Source: Stentor coeruleus (taxonomy: Eukaryota > Ciliophora > Heterotrichea > Heterotrichida > Stentoridae). Taken from it: a stretch of 64,000 bases of DNA. The position numbers were made by a program, and so were the translations under genes. This document shows positions 9,001-18,518 of the stretch, piece after piece (positions within the stretch are counted from its first letter, which is position 1; each line of letters starts with the position of its first letter). Below the pieces are notes generated by a model. It was not told where the DNA came from. It searched no databases and worked only from the letters and a program-made list of their open reading frames with translations. The DNA lies in assembly GCA_001970955.1 (NCBI GenBank), contig MPUH01000015.1, positions 62,001-126,000 of the forward strand, written 5' to 3'.

Positions 9001-10405
9001 AAATATTAACCTAATTCAAATTCAAAGTGGATTTACAATCAAAGTAAAGAACATTGATCAAGACTGCGAAACTTTTAATTCTGAAACTTTCAGCTTAGAA
9101 GCACTAAAATACTTTATATCTGAAAAATTCAATTACACTCCATCTATTCAGCGTATATATGCATTTAAAAAACTAATAAGCAAACTTGATCCTTCAGTTC
9201 TACCTAAAGAATTTACTGCTTACATAGACATAAATTGTATGATATGTGATAAAAATACTGATACGACCTGTTTACGAAATTGTATGAACGATATATTTGC
9301 ATGCCATAACTGTTTTTATGCTCTTATGAACAAAAAGTGTTGTATATGTGGAAAAATTGATATAAGAAATCTGATTTACATACAAAAATATTACTGCGAA
9401 GATCACTTTATTAAAATAATGAAATGTTCTAAATGCAATGCTTGCAAAGAAAATGTTGAGTATTATATCGAAGAAAATACAAAATATTGTGATGAATGTG
9501 CAATTTCTAGATCTCTTAACAAAGATCCTTATCGTATAAAATTTTCTATTCAATATCCTAAGAAAAATAAAAATAAAATAGTAAAAATTGTTGAAATGGG
9601 AAATAAATATATATTTGTGTCTACTTTTGCAGGGAAAATAAAAATGTATTATCCAAAATTCAATGATGTACATCTTGTAAAAAAAATAAGATCTAATGAA
9701 TGTAATGTTATGAAAGCATTACCAGGGAATAAATTTTTATTGTATGGAGGAAGTGATGGAATGTTGTTTTTTTTTGATATAGAGAGTATGTCTAAGGTAC
9801 TGTTTGAGAAAGTTACTGATACAGAAATTTCAGTTATAGAAGCTACTAATGAAGCAATTATTATAGGTAGTCAGGATAATAAGATTTTTCTATTGGATTT
9901 TACTACTTTTTCAGTGCTTATGGCTTTTGAAGGTCATGAGAATTCTATAAGTTGTCTTGCTTTATCGAATGATAATATTTCACTGTTTAGTGGCTCTTAT
10001 GATACAACAATTAAAAAGTGGTCATTAGCTACTTTTGAGCTCGTTCAGACATTTAGTAAGCATAAAAACAGTATCACTTGTATTTTAGTTTCAGTTCCTT
10101 ATATAATTTCTTCATCTGTTGATAAAAAAATCATTATATGGTCAAATGATTCTGGCCATGCTATCAGAGTAATTAGAGCACATAAAAATGAAATAACTGC
10201 ATTAGCTTTTATAGGCAATTATCTTGTAAGTTCATCACATGATAAAAATATTAAATTTTGGTCTTGTACTGACATAGATGAAAAACTAAAAATTACTGAA
10301 AATGGAATGGTAAACTGCTTAGAAGTTAGTAAAAATGGTAAGTTTTTTTATTATGCAACAAGCAGTAATGAAGTAAAGATATTAAAAATTTGGATGACTG
10401 ATTAG
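6071..10405 (+). CDS. ADP-ribosyltransferase / ubiquitin-like repeats / RING-like zinc / WD40 fusion protein
   Basis: A single 1,444-residue frame. Residues about 135-200 hold a block (LTSGSSGEEIL, then ALIFCFDVEGHKKWARNFPK) like one that precedes ADP-ribosyltransferase domains in rotifer proteins. Residues about 265-420 form an arginine-type mono-ADP-ribosyltransferase: Arg322 in LYRG, the Ser-Thr-Ser motif at 349-351 in FISTSRD, and Glu391-His-Glu393 as the E-x-E motif. About 425-875 looks like six ubiquitin-like domains in a row, each about 65-75 residues and weakly conserved, and 985-1050 like a seventh. Residues 1056-1093 are Cys/His-rich and RING-like (pairs at 1056/1059, 1078/1079/1081, 1090/1093), followed by a second Cys cluster at 1109-1143. 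The C-terminus (1160-1444) is a WD40 propeller with repeats such as SGSYDTTIKKW. It has no signal peptide, so it is probably cytosolic. Inferred role: ADP-ribosylation of a target chosen by the WD40 domain, linked to ubiquitin signalling. Confidence 0.85.
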   Translation: MELFEIEFPFLGTLELQFQESILSHCVFKALDSRLISLKAYGFNSHVLVSLKMLPINVFKKSIKLDLKSNTLTFLKGLKGGTTLAGDAVNIIWYDRNAFNEENTNYFETIPSGYYIKRFSELNEAKTYIEYFRNNKNILLTSGSSGEEILKSFNNDYIKAALIFCFDVEGHKKWARNFPKVVLVHNNFNRILKKAMRYAVSTRDRFDHTELDQKSYWHFKNIIQKFIDANFHLNRQNITDEITCLNMDYKDNIRSLINDKENDLMDSIIYLYSTDLMYHEFNKAYKTNQLHRVLFSSAFCIREIDLYGESREYYCKEKYLYRGIKSKDYINFEAAYQHKVPLFLPGFISTSRDKQVAKKFADGGIVMQICLNPKKPHPHILIENLSEFTKEHEVLIMPYLPLYVQMIYPSENIVLLHQFSYISLEVNSPKFGCRLIENIEEFIQIKELKKKLKKYFELKAKDMLLDYDFVLLENEKCIQDYNIKDGCRLYLRLGSVYMQETYTDRLFEIQYKGNETIQDLKNRLKEIHYISNCAFVNNEITMFSTKRAYKYYSINDGDTFSIYRSLSKVKLTISVQRFNFEKHYFSIGHDDTVKTLIHLIEDKFEISRSEFKLIFRNKIIEMSNFFLKGIFIEENSTLILYDNLCNPTQEAIKYLLENELRTKMNIRVFNKDIYLVHIGLFHRIEKLIEHIKTNLKISNIILEYDGTFLNPALRLIDYKVKGKNLIEVHSAEGIKVFDREKNKTYIFNFNSNKTVGDLKKLISEKIEISQEYIKLFVSNNELVDEAYINSLNKNLEIELLVIKKISLNIFMTQGEPFIVHVMESGTIEDIKIEISISKGFPIEKQCLSYNHELLVTSYLIKYYNIENNSNIFLTISEFENYLNYDSPPPPFKIIKDIFPKKINELDQKIKQFSDTTRILNLSIQNLSSCINLDSRRNIKDKEKNYIDINKEFSNHKNAISGNLTSSYSQDININITKNINLIQIQSGFTIKVKNIDQDCETFNSETFSLEALKYFISEKFNYTPSIQRIYAFKKLISKLDPSVLPKEFTAYIDINCMICDKNTDTTCLRNCMNDIFACHNCFYALMNKKCCICGKIDIRNLIYIQKYYCEDHFIKIMKCSKCNACKENVEYYIEENTKYCDECAISRSLNKDPYRIKFSIQYPKKNKNKIVKIVEMGNKYIFVSTFAGKIKMYYPKFNDVHLVKKIRSNECNVMKALPGNKFLLYGGSDGMLFFFDIESMSKVLFEKVTDTEISVIEATNEAIIIGSQDNKIFLLDFTTFSVLMAFEGHENSISCLALSNDNISLFSGSYDTTIKKWSLATFELVQTFSKHKNSITCILVSVPYIISSSVDKKIIIWSNDSGHAIRVIRAHKNEITALAFIGNYLVSSSHDKNIKFWSCTDIDEKLKITENGMVNCLEVSKNGKFFYYATSSNEVKILKIWMTD

Positions 10406-10896
10406 AATAATTAAAAGATTAGAAGTCCTTTAATAGATAATAATCATTAACTAATATAAGTAGCACAAAAACTTAATTACACATATGGTTTTATAGTAGA
10501 TAAAATGTAAAATTTTAGTTAAAATATTAGGCAAGCTTGAATATTTCTTAATAAACCTTGCAAATACGATAAGTATAAAAAAATATAATTATACAGAAAT
10601 TACCGATATTAAAATTGCAATCTTATAAAATTCAACAATCAAACTTCCATTCAAAAAAGTTTAATTTTATTGTGATACTTTTATTATACTTTTCAATTTT
10701 TTATAGCACTTTATTCCTACAGCATTTCCAAGTTTCATCTTATCATTTGATAATTTGTGTGTTATATTTAATTTAATATTTTTCTAAGATGAAAACAAAA
10801 TAATATACTTAGCAAACTATTCAATAAATAAAATTGCTTTTAATTACTTTAAAGCATATTTCAAAGTAAAACCTAACCCTATTATTCTCTAATTAA
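10406..10896. other. Convergent intergenic region, 491 bases
   Basis: Between the 3' ends of two convergent genes. AT-rich with frequent stops in all frames; no gene or repeat seen. Confidence 0.6.
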
Positions 10897-13098
10897 TTAA
10901 TCCATATCAATCCCTTCTTGCATGCAATAAAACTTCACTTTCATTTCATTCAACCTATCAGCCTCATCTTCCAATATTTGCATATTATCCTTAATCTTAT
11001 TCTTGATTTTAATCTTAAACATTTTCGCATTCTGTAGTTTATTCAACATAATTTCTTTATTTTCCTTCAATTTCTAAATATTTTTTACCTTGAAAATCTG
11101 TTTACTATGCTGAAGTTCATTTTCATGAATTGTATATAAATGTTCTTGTTCACGAGCCTTTCTTAATTGTTCTCTCACTTTATCTTTTTCATTAACTGTC
11201 AAAGATTTCATTTCTTTACTCATAGACTCTAAACTGCGTTTATTTCCTAAAAGAATATCATCTTTTTTTCTTTTCCCATCTTGAATAGTGTTTTGTCTTC
11301 TTCCATCAAAATTAAGTTTTATTTCAACAAGATCCTGTTTTCTTTGAGTTATTTGTTCTTCAATATGACTGATTCTTTCAGTTAAATTATCTTCATCTAC
11401 TGAACGGAAAGCTTTGATTTGGGTGACGATAGTTTTTATTTCTTTAGCAATTTCAAGTTCTTCTTCACTTAAAACTTTACTGAATTGCTCACTGTTCATT
11501 TTTTTACTTTGCATTATATCAGCTTGAATAGATATTTCAAAGCTTTGTGAAGACCCTTCACGTTTTATCTGTGTTACTGAGTTTTTTAATTCTAAAAGTT
11601 GTTCTTGGAATTTATGTAAATCGTTTTCTTTAGAATTGTTAGTTAGGATTCTATCTGAGTACTCTTTTTGATTGGTATCTTTTTTTTTCTGTAAAACATT
11701 TAATTCAAGGACTTTATCAGAGAGCTCTTTTTTTAGTTGATGAATACTATTTGTCATGTCTTCAACTAATGATGGAGCTACGTAGGCAGATAACTGAATT
11801 TCTAAATCTGAAATATGAGCTTGAAGTTCTTTTTCGTTATTGGATAATAATGTAAGTTCACGTTTTTTTGTTTGAACTTTGCTTTCTAATATGTTTAGAG
11901 CTGAAATCAGTTCTTTTCCTTGCACATCAGTATCATTAATAATTGTCTTGGATTTAATCAAAGTATTTTGATTGTTATTTATAACACTTTGCATGACCCT
12001 TATATTATTTTTGCAAGCTAGATCCTCAAGAAAAACCATGCTTAATTTATCACTTCCTTCAGTTGAACTTTCATCAGACGATAGCTCGAAATCATCATCT
12101 GAGCATGAGTCTTCTACTTCTTGAGGTTCAATATTACGACCCACAACTTCATATGATTTGAAATCTAAAGGTATGCTATCATGATAATTAGGCAAAGGTA
12201 TTTGCGAATAATTTTGTGAAACAGTTTCTTTAATCGGTGTTAGTTCTTTTAACCACCTATCTTCCTTAACATCCGTAATTCTTATTCTCTCATTTGAACT
12301 CTTCGCCAACATCTTAATAATCAGTTCTTTTGCCAAAGGAGGAAAGCTAAGTGGGAACTTAGGTTTATTTTTCGATATATTCGTAAGCATGTTCTTTTTA
12401 GTCTGTGACTTAAAAGGTGTAAACCCAACAAGCATTTCATATAATAAAACTCCAAGACACCAAATATCAACATTTGTATCATGGCCTTTTTCCTCAATCA
12501 TTTCTGGTGGCAAATATTCCAAAGTCCCACAAACTGTCTTCCTAGGTGCCTCATCTTCTTTACTTTCATAATTAGACCATCCGAAATCTGTTAACTTAGC
12601 TCGTCCTTCAGAGTCCAATAAAATATTTTCAGGCTTAATATCCCTATGTATTATCGCTGGGCTATGTGAATGTAAATATTCCACAGCTAAGACTACTTCT
12701 CTAAAAAACTGCGCAGCTTCAACTTCAATAAACTGTCTTTGCCTATGAAGTCTATGATACAAATTCCCCCCATCAGCAAATTCCATAAGCAAATAAAAGT
12801 ACTTTTCATCCTCAAAATGGTTAAGAAGCTTAATAATATGTGGATGATTCAAGTTGTACATGATATAAACTTCACGTTTGAACTGAGGAAGCATTCTTGA
12901 AACTTTTTCTTTTAAGACCTGCTTCATTGCATATACTTTTTTCGAAGTCTTATGCACAACTTTCCACACCTCACCAAAAGCTCCTTCCCCGAGCTTTTTC
13001 TCAAACGTGAAATCGTTTCTTTTGATTTCAGGCTCGAGTCCTTTTTGCACTGAAGGCGACTGAAACAGATATTTTGCTGGGATTTTTTTAAGGTCCAT
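10897..13098 (-). CDS. Aurora-like Ser/Thr kinase with long coiled-coil tail; one 15-base intron
   Basis: Exons are 13098-11089 and 11073-10897, giving 728 residues. Kinase domain at about 30-290: glycine loop GEGAFGEV (37-44), Lys59 in AMK, HRDIKPEN (151-158), DFGWSN (171-176), and a T-loop RKTVCGTLEYLPPEM with likely phosphosite Thr188. DFGW and CGTLxYLPPEM are hallmarks of Aurora kinases. After the kinase come an acidic Ser-rich linker (about 335-355) and some 370 residues of coiled coil. Typical Aurora kinases end just after the kinase domain, so this tail is unusual. The intron removes an early stop and adds 58 charged residues ending in EGIDMD. Aurora kinases control mitosis and, in some protists, flagella; which role applies here is unknown. 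The gene starts 29 bases from the divergent CWC24-like gene. Confidence 0.85.
11074..11088 (-). other. 15-base spliceosomal intron
   Basis: On the minus strand this reads GTAAAAAATATTTAG, phase 0. Removing it continues the Aurora-like frame into 58 further lysine- and glutamate-rich codons in the style of the preceding coiled coil. Without removal the frame stops at once. Confidence 0.9.
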
Positions 13099-13127
13099 TT
13101 ATTAATCAAGTTATAATTACCTAAGAA

Positions 13128-13913
13128 ATGTTCTCAAAACGTAAGAAAAAAAGTCAAATTGTCATACCTCAGGTTGAAGAAACAGAATCTGAACCGAATC
13201 TTCAAAAAAAGCCTAAGCGTTCTGAGACTGAAACTATACTTTTTACATATACTGATGATAAAGGGTTGAAAACTTATTCTGATGGTGGAGCGATATTAGA
13301 AAATATAGACCCTGAGAGTTCGACAATAAATGATGCATTGAAACAAAAGGAAATATCAAATAAAATCAAAGCTGGGGAATTAGATAGTTCAGTTTATCGA
13401 GGACAAAAAGGTTATGCTTTGTATGCAGAAAAATCTGATGCTAGTATTTATGCTTCTAAATATACAGGATCACTTGGACCTGTTAAAGCACCATCTCATG
13501 TTAGGACAACTTGTAGATTTGATTATGCTTATGGATTATGTAAAGATTGGAGAATTGGTGGGTATTGTGGATATGGAGATTCATGTATTTTTGTTCATGA
13601 TAGATCTGAGTTTAAAACTGGCTGGGAATTAGAAAAAGAATGGGAAAAAGAACAGGAAGAGAAGAGGATGAAGGCAATTGAGAGAATGGAGAATATAGAG
13701 AAAATGGAGAAAATTGAACAGGGGCAGGAGGAAGAAAAGGAGGAAGAAGAGGAGAAAAAAAGTTGTGGGATTTGTAAAGGGGTTGTGGAAGTGGTTACGC
13801 AATGTAAACATGAGTTTTGCTATAAGTGTAGTATTGGACAGTATGCGAAAACCCCGAAATGCTATGTTTGTGGAAAAGATACTAAAGGGATTTTCAATGA
13901 TATATCGAAGTAA
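13128..13913 (+). CDS. CWC24: RNF113/CWC24-type CCCH zinc-finger and RING protein
   Basis: 261 residues. The family's conserved core includes a CCCH finger with ligands Cys138, Cys147, Cys153 and His157 within LCKDWRIGGYCGYGDSCIFVH, then a C-terminal RING with Cys213, Cys216, Cys226, His228, Cys231, Cys234, Cys245 and Cys248. The order and spacing match RNF113A (animals) and Cwc24 (yeast), which join the spliceosome before the first splicing step and, in animals, have ubiquitin-ligase activity. The linker at 170-210 is very acidic and lysine-rich. Nuclear location is inferred. This splicing factor is noteworthy in a genome with 15-base introns, since Cwc24 acts near the 5' splice site. It is head-to-head with the Aurora-like kinase, 29 bases apart. 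Confidence 0.92.
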   Translation: MFSKRKKKSQIVIPQVEETESEPNLQKKPKRSETETILFTYTDDKGLKTYSDGGAILENIDPESSTINDALKQKEISNKIKAGELDSSVYRGQKGYALYAEKSDASIYASKYTGSLGPVKAPSHVRTTCRFDYAYGLCKDWRIGGYCGYGDSCIFVHDRSEFKTGWELEKEWEKEQEEKRMKAIERMENIEKMEKIEQGQEEEKEEEEEKKSCGICKGVVEVVTQCKHEFCYKCSIGQYAKTPKCYVCGKDTKGIFNDISK

Positions 13914-14034
13914 TTAAGTTTTTATTATGAAGTTATGCTAGATAAATAAATTAAATAATTATGTTTTACGAAATTTCAATACAAAATTTGGTATATCATT
14001 TAAGATGAAGCTATCCAATTTTAATATTAATTAG

Positions 14035-15273
14035 CTAATCCCCTTTTGTGAAAAACACTTGGAACTCTGCTGGGATATCTCCTGGCTGTCTCCAAACTCT
14101 AGAAGCATAAGAAAAGTCCAAAGACCCAAACGGAAGTTGCCATTTCATCCCAAAACCAACCGCACATCGTATATTATCTCTCCAAGAATTTTTTTCTAAT
14201 ACATAAGCAGAAGATCCATAAACATAAGGGGTGAGTTTAAGGCGTGTAAACAACGGGAAAGAATTTTTAAGGGCAATGGTTTCAAAATATAGTTTTTTCT
14301 GAGTTCCTAAATTATCAACCATAACTGAATTTTCTGGATTAGAATCGCGTCCATGTTGTCTAGCGCCTAAATATTTAAATCCTTTCACATTATGATACCT
14401 AAATGCATCACTAATACATGGTTTCTTATTATCAAAAGTATGAAGATAGCCTAATTTAGCTTTATTTACCCAAAAGTAATCTGAGAAGAGATTATACTTG
14501 TAAGCAAGAGAAAGATGAGTTTTAGTAAATGAACCCTGACTTTTACCGATTTCAGTTCTTAGTTTTACACTTAAAGGGTAGTTTAAGAAATTTGGATTAT
14601 GATAATTGTATGCGATAAAATATTTGTCTGTAGGTAAAATACAGTTTTTGATTAAATCCAATGATAGAGTTTTTGTAGCAATTTTATTACTTCTTAAATG
14701 GTAACCAGCTGAAAATGTATGCTTATCATCCCATGTTTTCAAGAAGGCTTCATTGAAATACACGGTTTGATATGCGTTAAGATCTATCATCCTAATATTT
14801 TTCCCTAACTTGAACCCATGGTTCAAGTCTTTTACCAAACTGATCCTGTCCATATAACTAAAACTTCCATCAAAATCATTTAAATAAGGCACAATACCTA
14901 GTTTAAACTCTGATAAGCTTGGTCTTTTCATAAGTCCTCTTAATAAATATCTACATGAAACTCGAGTTGGGTCCATATCAGCTTCAAATTGATATATTGA
15001 AAAATCTTTTTCTGTCATAATAAACTTTACTTCTGCTGTATTTACTTGAGGACCTGGATAGATTTCAACTTTGCAATCTGTAAAAGAATCAAGAATAAGA
15101 AGTTTTCTAGATGCAAGTCTTATGTTGTCATGAAGTTGCTCAATGTTCTTTGATTTCTTTAAGAATTTAATATATTCTTCAAGAATCTCATGGTTAAATG
15201 AGGATGAGAATGTAATGTGGATACTATTCAAAGGGTTGGTATTGAAAGATTTTAGCTTATCGTAGCCTTCCAT
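14035..15273 (-). CDS. SAM50: SAM50/Omp85-family mitochondrial outer-membrane assembly protein
   Basis: 412 residues. The N-terminus (about 15-95) looks like one POTRA domain. The rest is a beta-barrel pattern of alternating hydrophobic strands, with the Omp85 signature seen as NVKGFKYLG (295-303, equivalent to the bacterial VRGY/F motif in loop 6), followed by NPENSVMVDNLGTQKKLYFE. The C-terminus, with GFGMKWQLPFGSLDFSYA and a last strand ending VFF, fits the SAM50 beta-signal region. SAM50 inserts beta-barrel proteins into the mitochondrial outer membrane. The length is close to yeast and human SAM50 (about 470-480), slightly short. Start is the only sensible ATG; stop is TAG. Confidence 0.85.
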   Translation of the reverse strand: MEGYDKLKSFNTNPLNSIHITFSSSFNHEILEEYIKFLKKSKNIEQLHDNIRLASRKLLILDSFTDCKVEIYPGPQVNTAEVKFIMTEKDFSIYQFEADMDPTRVSCRYLLRGLMKRPSLSEFKLGIVPYLNDFDGSFSYMDRISLVKDLNHGFKLGKNIRMIDLNAYQTVYFNEAFLKTWDDKHTFSAGYHLRSNKIATKTLSLDLIKNCILPTDKYFIAYNYHNPNFLNYPLSVKLRTEIGKSQGSFTKTHLSLAYKYNLFSDYFWVNKAKLGYLHTFDNKKPCISDAFRYHNVKGFKYLGARQHGRDSNPENSVMVDNLGTQKKLYFETIALKNSFPLFTRLKLTPYVYGSSAYVLEKNSWRDNIRCAVGFGMKWQLPFGSLDFSYASRVWRQPGDIPAEFQVFFTKGD

Positions 15274-15364
15274 GTTTTATTGAAAATTTTATGATTTAGA
15301 TTGTGATTAAGATTAGGTTTGAGTGGAATTTATTTTAGAAAGAGGTAAAGGTTAGAATGATATA

Positions 15365-15442
15365 GGTTTATGATGTGAGATAAAATAATATATATGGATT
15401 ATGAGGTTTATGATATAAGATAAAATAATCTATGTAGATTAT
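15365..15442. repeat. Two imperfect 40-base tandem copies
   Basis: A unit beginning GGTTTATGAT and containing AGATAAAATAAT occurs twice in a row with a few substitutions, just upstream of the SAM50 start on its sense strand. It may be neutral or lie in the promoter. Confidence 0.7.
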
Positions 15443-15538
15443 GGTTTATTATATTATAGATAATGTTGTCATATAAGGCTTATTAGAGTTGTGCTTTTTT
15501 AAAGATAAATCTTTTTTTGGTGTTATTTAGGTTTAGGA

Positions 15539-17368
15539 TTAATCCTCTTCATTTTTTCTCGCAATGACAGCTTCAAAAAGCTTATTGCTCATCCCATGTA
15601 TATTTTCCGTAAAAACACTTAAATTTTTAATTTTCCTCTTCATCCCCGCAAGAGCAGTTTCTGGGTTTTTAAACTNAACACTTAAATTTTTAATTTTCCT
15701 CTTCATCCCCGCAAGAGCAGTTTCTGGGTTTTTAAACTCAACTAAATTCTTATACATAGAAGTATTCCTAGCAATTGAATTCATCATTTCCATACTTTTC
15801 CTCACATTACTTTTAATCTCTGATATATCCATAACTTGATTCATTGGTATACTAGGTATTGCTGTAATCTGAAACTTAGTCTCAACTTCAATAATAGCCA
15901 ATTGAAGTTTTTGATTAATTCTATCCAACCTATCCCTAGCCTTAATACAAATTTCTATAGCCTCATCTTCAAAATATCCAAGCAATTCTTCAAAATGTTC
16001 ACGACTTAATGTAAGTAATTCACAACCATCTTCAGTATAAACTGTATTTAAATATGTTTTATTATTTGAAAAAAGCAAATCAATTTCCCCAAAATAATAG
16101 TTTTCACATAATATTATAAAAGGATAAAAACTATTCCCCCTTTTGATCATCATACTAGCACATCCTTTAATAATAAAATACATATCCGTGGCGAATTCGT
16201 TTTCTTTAAAAACAAAATCTCTTCTGTTTATTTTCAAAGGCTTCAAACGTGAAACTACCCATGCAATAAACCCTGAAGCTTTTTGGGCAAAGAAAAAATT
16301 TTTGCTGATTTTTTGTTCAAAAATTATATTCAACAAACGATGTTTTATAGATAAAGGGAGATCATTTAAGATTTCTTCAAGTTCTTTATCATTATTTTTA
16401 TGTTCATATTCAAGAGCTAATGAGAGTTTTGTATGAAAAGTTGTGTTTATTTTGTACTTTCTAGCTATATGTGCAAGGAGATCTAGTTTTTTATTTAAAA
16501 TAGCTTTTCTAGTATCCATTGCGGATATGATGTTACTTATAGAACTTATAGTATATGAATAAAGGATAATACCAATTATCATAACTATAAAACAATAGCA
16601 TCGTTCAGGAATATTAGTTGCTGAAATATCCCCATAACCTACTGTGACTAAAGTTGTTATAGACCAATATAGTGATACTATATACAAATCTATACTATTG
16701 TAATCTTGAAATTCATGTTCAGATATCCAGTTAATCGCAGTGTCAATATACATTTTACCTATAAAAACCCAAAAACAAGCTAGGATGTGAATAAGAAATA
16801 CTAATATCAATAAAAAATATATTAACCTTTCTAGAGCTATTGAGATTTTTAGTACTATGTGGATGTGTTTTCTTTGTTCTTTATTTTTTAAAAGCTTGAT
16901 AAGTCGGAGAACTTTTGCTATACGTAAAACACGATATAATCTTTGCATCCTTGTAACTTGAAGCAAGCTGTTGTATTTGGCTTGACTTTCAAATATAAGT
17001 TGCATTGGAAAACATGCTAAAAAATCGAATAGAAGCCATGATTTTGCATAATTGAAGAATATGAGTTTTTTGCTTATGACCAGATTGTTTTTTTCATCGT
17101 AGTATCCGGTAAAGCAGGAAAATATTATGTCGATGAAAAAGAGCACGTCTATTAGAAGGTCTAGGATGTAGATAGCGTAGATCTCGGTTTCAATAAATGC
17201 CATTTGGTATGGGGAAGCTATAATTGAATACAAAATTGCTATGATCATTAAGATATTCCAGTATCCTTTTATTTTACCATCTGGGAGTAGGATAAACACG
17301 AACTTTTTTTTGAGTGAGGACTCTGTTTCTGATTTCCAAGTGACAGTACTTGATGCAATATGCTGCAT
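15539..17368 (-). CDS. Voltage-gated K+ channel with cyclic-nucleotide-binding domain (EAG/HCN-like)
   Basis: 609 residues as read, of which 21 are an assembly duplication, so about 588 in reality. Six membrane spans lie at about 36-280. S4 is charged (Arg140, 143, 146, 149, Lys152, Arg155). The pore helix and filter read TTLVTVGYGD (238-247), so potassium selectivity is expected. A cyclic-nucleotide-binding domain covers about 375-485 (FKENEFATDMYFIIKG, then YFGEIDLLF). This matches the EAG/CNG/HCN superfamily, which ciliates have expanded greatly and use to steer ciliary beating. The canonical PRxA(A/T) phosphate-binding motif is not evident, so cyclic-nucleotide binding is uncertain. A run of undefined sequence near residue 568 marks the joined contigs. 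Confidence 0.9.
   Translation of the reverse strand: MQHIASSTVTWKSETESSLKKKFVFILLPDGKIKGYWNILMIIAILYSIIASPYQMAFIETEIYAIYILDLLIDVLFFIDIIFSCFTGYYDEKNNLVISKKLIFFNYAKSWLLFDFLACFPMQLIFESQAKYNSLLQVTRMQRLYRVLRIAKVLRLIKLLKNKEQRKHIHIVLKISIALERLIYFLLILVFLIHILACFWVFIGKMYIDTAINWISEHEFQDYNSIDLYIVSLYWSITTLVTVGYGDISATNIPERCYCFIVMIIGIILYSYTISSISNIISAMDTRKAILNKKLDLLAHIARKYKINTTFHTKLSLALEYEHKNNDKELEEILNDLPLSIKHRLLNIIFEQKISKNFFFAQKASGFIAWVVSRLKPLKINRRDFVFKENEFATDMYFIIKGCASMMIKRGNSFYPFIILCENYYFGEIDLLFSNNKTYLNTVYTEDGCELLTLSREHFEELLGYFEDEAIEICIKARDRLDRINQKLQLAIIEVETKFQITAIPSIPMNQVMDISEIKSNVRKSMEMMNSIARNTSMYKNLVEFKNPETALAGMKRKIKNLSVXFKNPETALAGMKRKIKNLSVFTENIHGMSNKLFEAVIARKNEED
15614..15738. other. Contig join: 62-base direct repeat around N
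   Basis: Bases 15614-15675 and 15677-15738 are identical and are separated by one N at 15676. The 63 extra bases keep the frame and duplicate 21 residues of the K+ channel C-terminus. It looks like unmerged overlapping contig ends rather than biology. Confidence 0.93.
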
Positions 17369-17408
17369 TTTAAAACTGATTAATGAAATATTTGGTGAAT
17401 AATATTAC

Positions 17409-18518
17409 CTAATTACTAAACCAACTAGGAGTAAGTGACCGTATAAGTTCAGGGTGGGTTTTCATTTCAATCTCGCTCCAGTTAAAGAGAGGAGGAAGAG
17501 GATCACCATTAGGAAGTCTAGTGCCTTGGACTCTAAGTTCATCAAAGAATGGGTGTTGTAATGCTTGGTATGCAGTTACTCTTTTGGTAGGTGAATAGAC
17601 TAGCATAGAAGCCAGGAGGTCTATAGCTTCAGGTGGAGCTTTGTTCTTAAAAACTCTATTCCATGGAGTCTGTCTTATATCAGGGAAACGGCCTTCATGA
17701 TAATTTGGGTTCATTTCAAAGATCTGCTCACGGGTTGGAGTACCTAAAATTTTGATGATTTCCACCAATTGATCCACAGCACTTTCTCCTGGGAATAACG
17801 GCTGGAAAATAAACATTTCAGCAATAACACATCCTGCACTCCAGATATCAATAAGAGTAGTATAGTCTGTTGCACCAAATATCAACTCAGGTGCTCTATA
17901 ATATCTTGAGCATATATACGCAACATTAGGTTCCCCACGCACAAGTCTCTTAGCAGACCCAAAATCACAAAGCACCAACCTATGAGTTGCAGGGTCAACC
18001 AATAAATTCTGTGGTTTAATATCTCTATGACAAACCCCCATAGCATGAATATACCCAAGCGATCTTATAATCTGATAACTATACAGCTTAGCTATAATCA
18101 AAGGTATCGGTTGCCTCATCCTTCCATAATTCTTCACAACCCTATACAAAGTATCCGGGAAATACTCCATAACTAAATTCAAAAATACTTCATCCGGTTT
18201 TTCACCTGGTGTATAAAAAGCATGACGAAGCCCAACAACATTCGGATGAATCAGTTCCTTCATAATTTCATACTCTCTGTTTTTATATCTTTTATCTTGA
18301 AATACTTTTTTAATTGCCACTTTTTCACCAGTTTCAGCTATAGTCGCTTGGTATACAACACCAAATGTCCCATTGCCAACAACTTTGTCAGAAGTATAAG
18401 TATGGCTACCGGTTTTATCGCTTAAACTCATTCTTTGAAGTGATGTATTGATTTCACCTACACGAACATTAGCTGATGCTGTGGATATGTTGTGAACTGG
18501 CTTTTGTTTTGAACGCAT
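17409..18518 (-). CDS. GSK3: Glycogen synthase kinase 3 (GSK3/shaggy)
   Basis: 369 residues. Kinase features are glycine loop GNGTFGVV (48-55), Lys70 in [13 protein letters not shown] (164-171), DFGSAK (185-190) and the activation loop [21 protein letters not shown], in which Tyr201 corresponds to the regulatory tyrosine of GSK3. The substrate-priming pocket residues of the family are preserved in RGEPN and CSRYY. The short N-terminus lacks the RPRTTSF-type site that Akt phosphorylates in animals, so inhibition by that route is unlikely. GSK3 acts in signalling, glycogen control and, in flagellates, ciliary length. The 41-base gap to the K+ channel start shows how tightly same-strand genes are packed. 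Confidence 0.96.
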   Translation of the reverse strand: MRSKQKPVHNISTASANVRVGEINTSLQRMSLSDKTGSHTYTSDKVVGNGTFGVVYQATIAETGEKVAIKKVFQDKRYKNREYEIMKELIHPNVVGLRHAFYTPGEKPDEVFLNLVMEYFPDTLYRVVKNYGRMRQPIPLIIAKLYSYQIIRSLGYIHAMGVCHRDIKPQNLLVDPATHRLVLCDFGSAKRLVRGEPNVAYICSRYYRAPELIFGATDYTTLIDIWSAGCVIAEMFIFQPLFPGESAVDQLVEIIKILGTPTREQIFEMNPNYHEGRFPDIRQTPWNRVFKNKAPPEAIDLLASMLVYSPTKRVTAYQALQHPFFDELRVQGTRLPNGDPLPPLFNWSEIEMKTHPELIRSLTPSWFSN

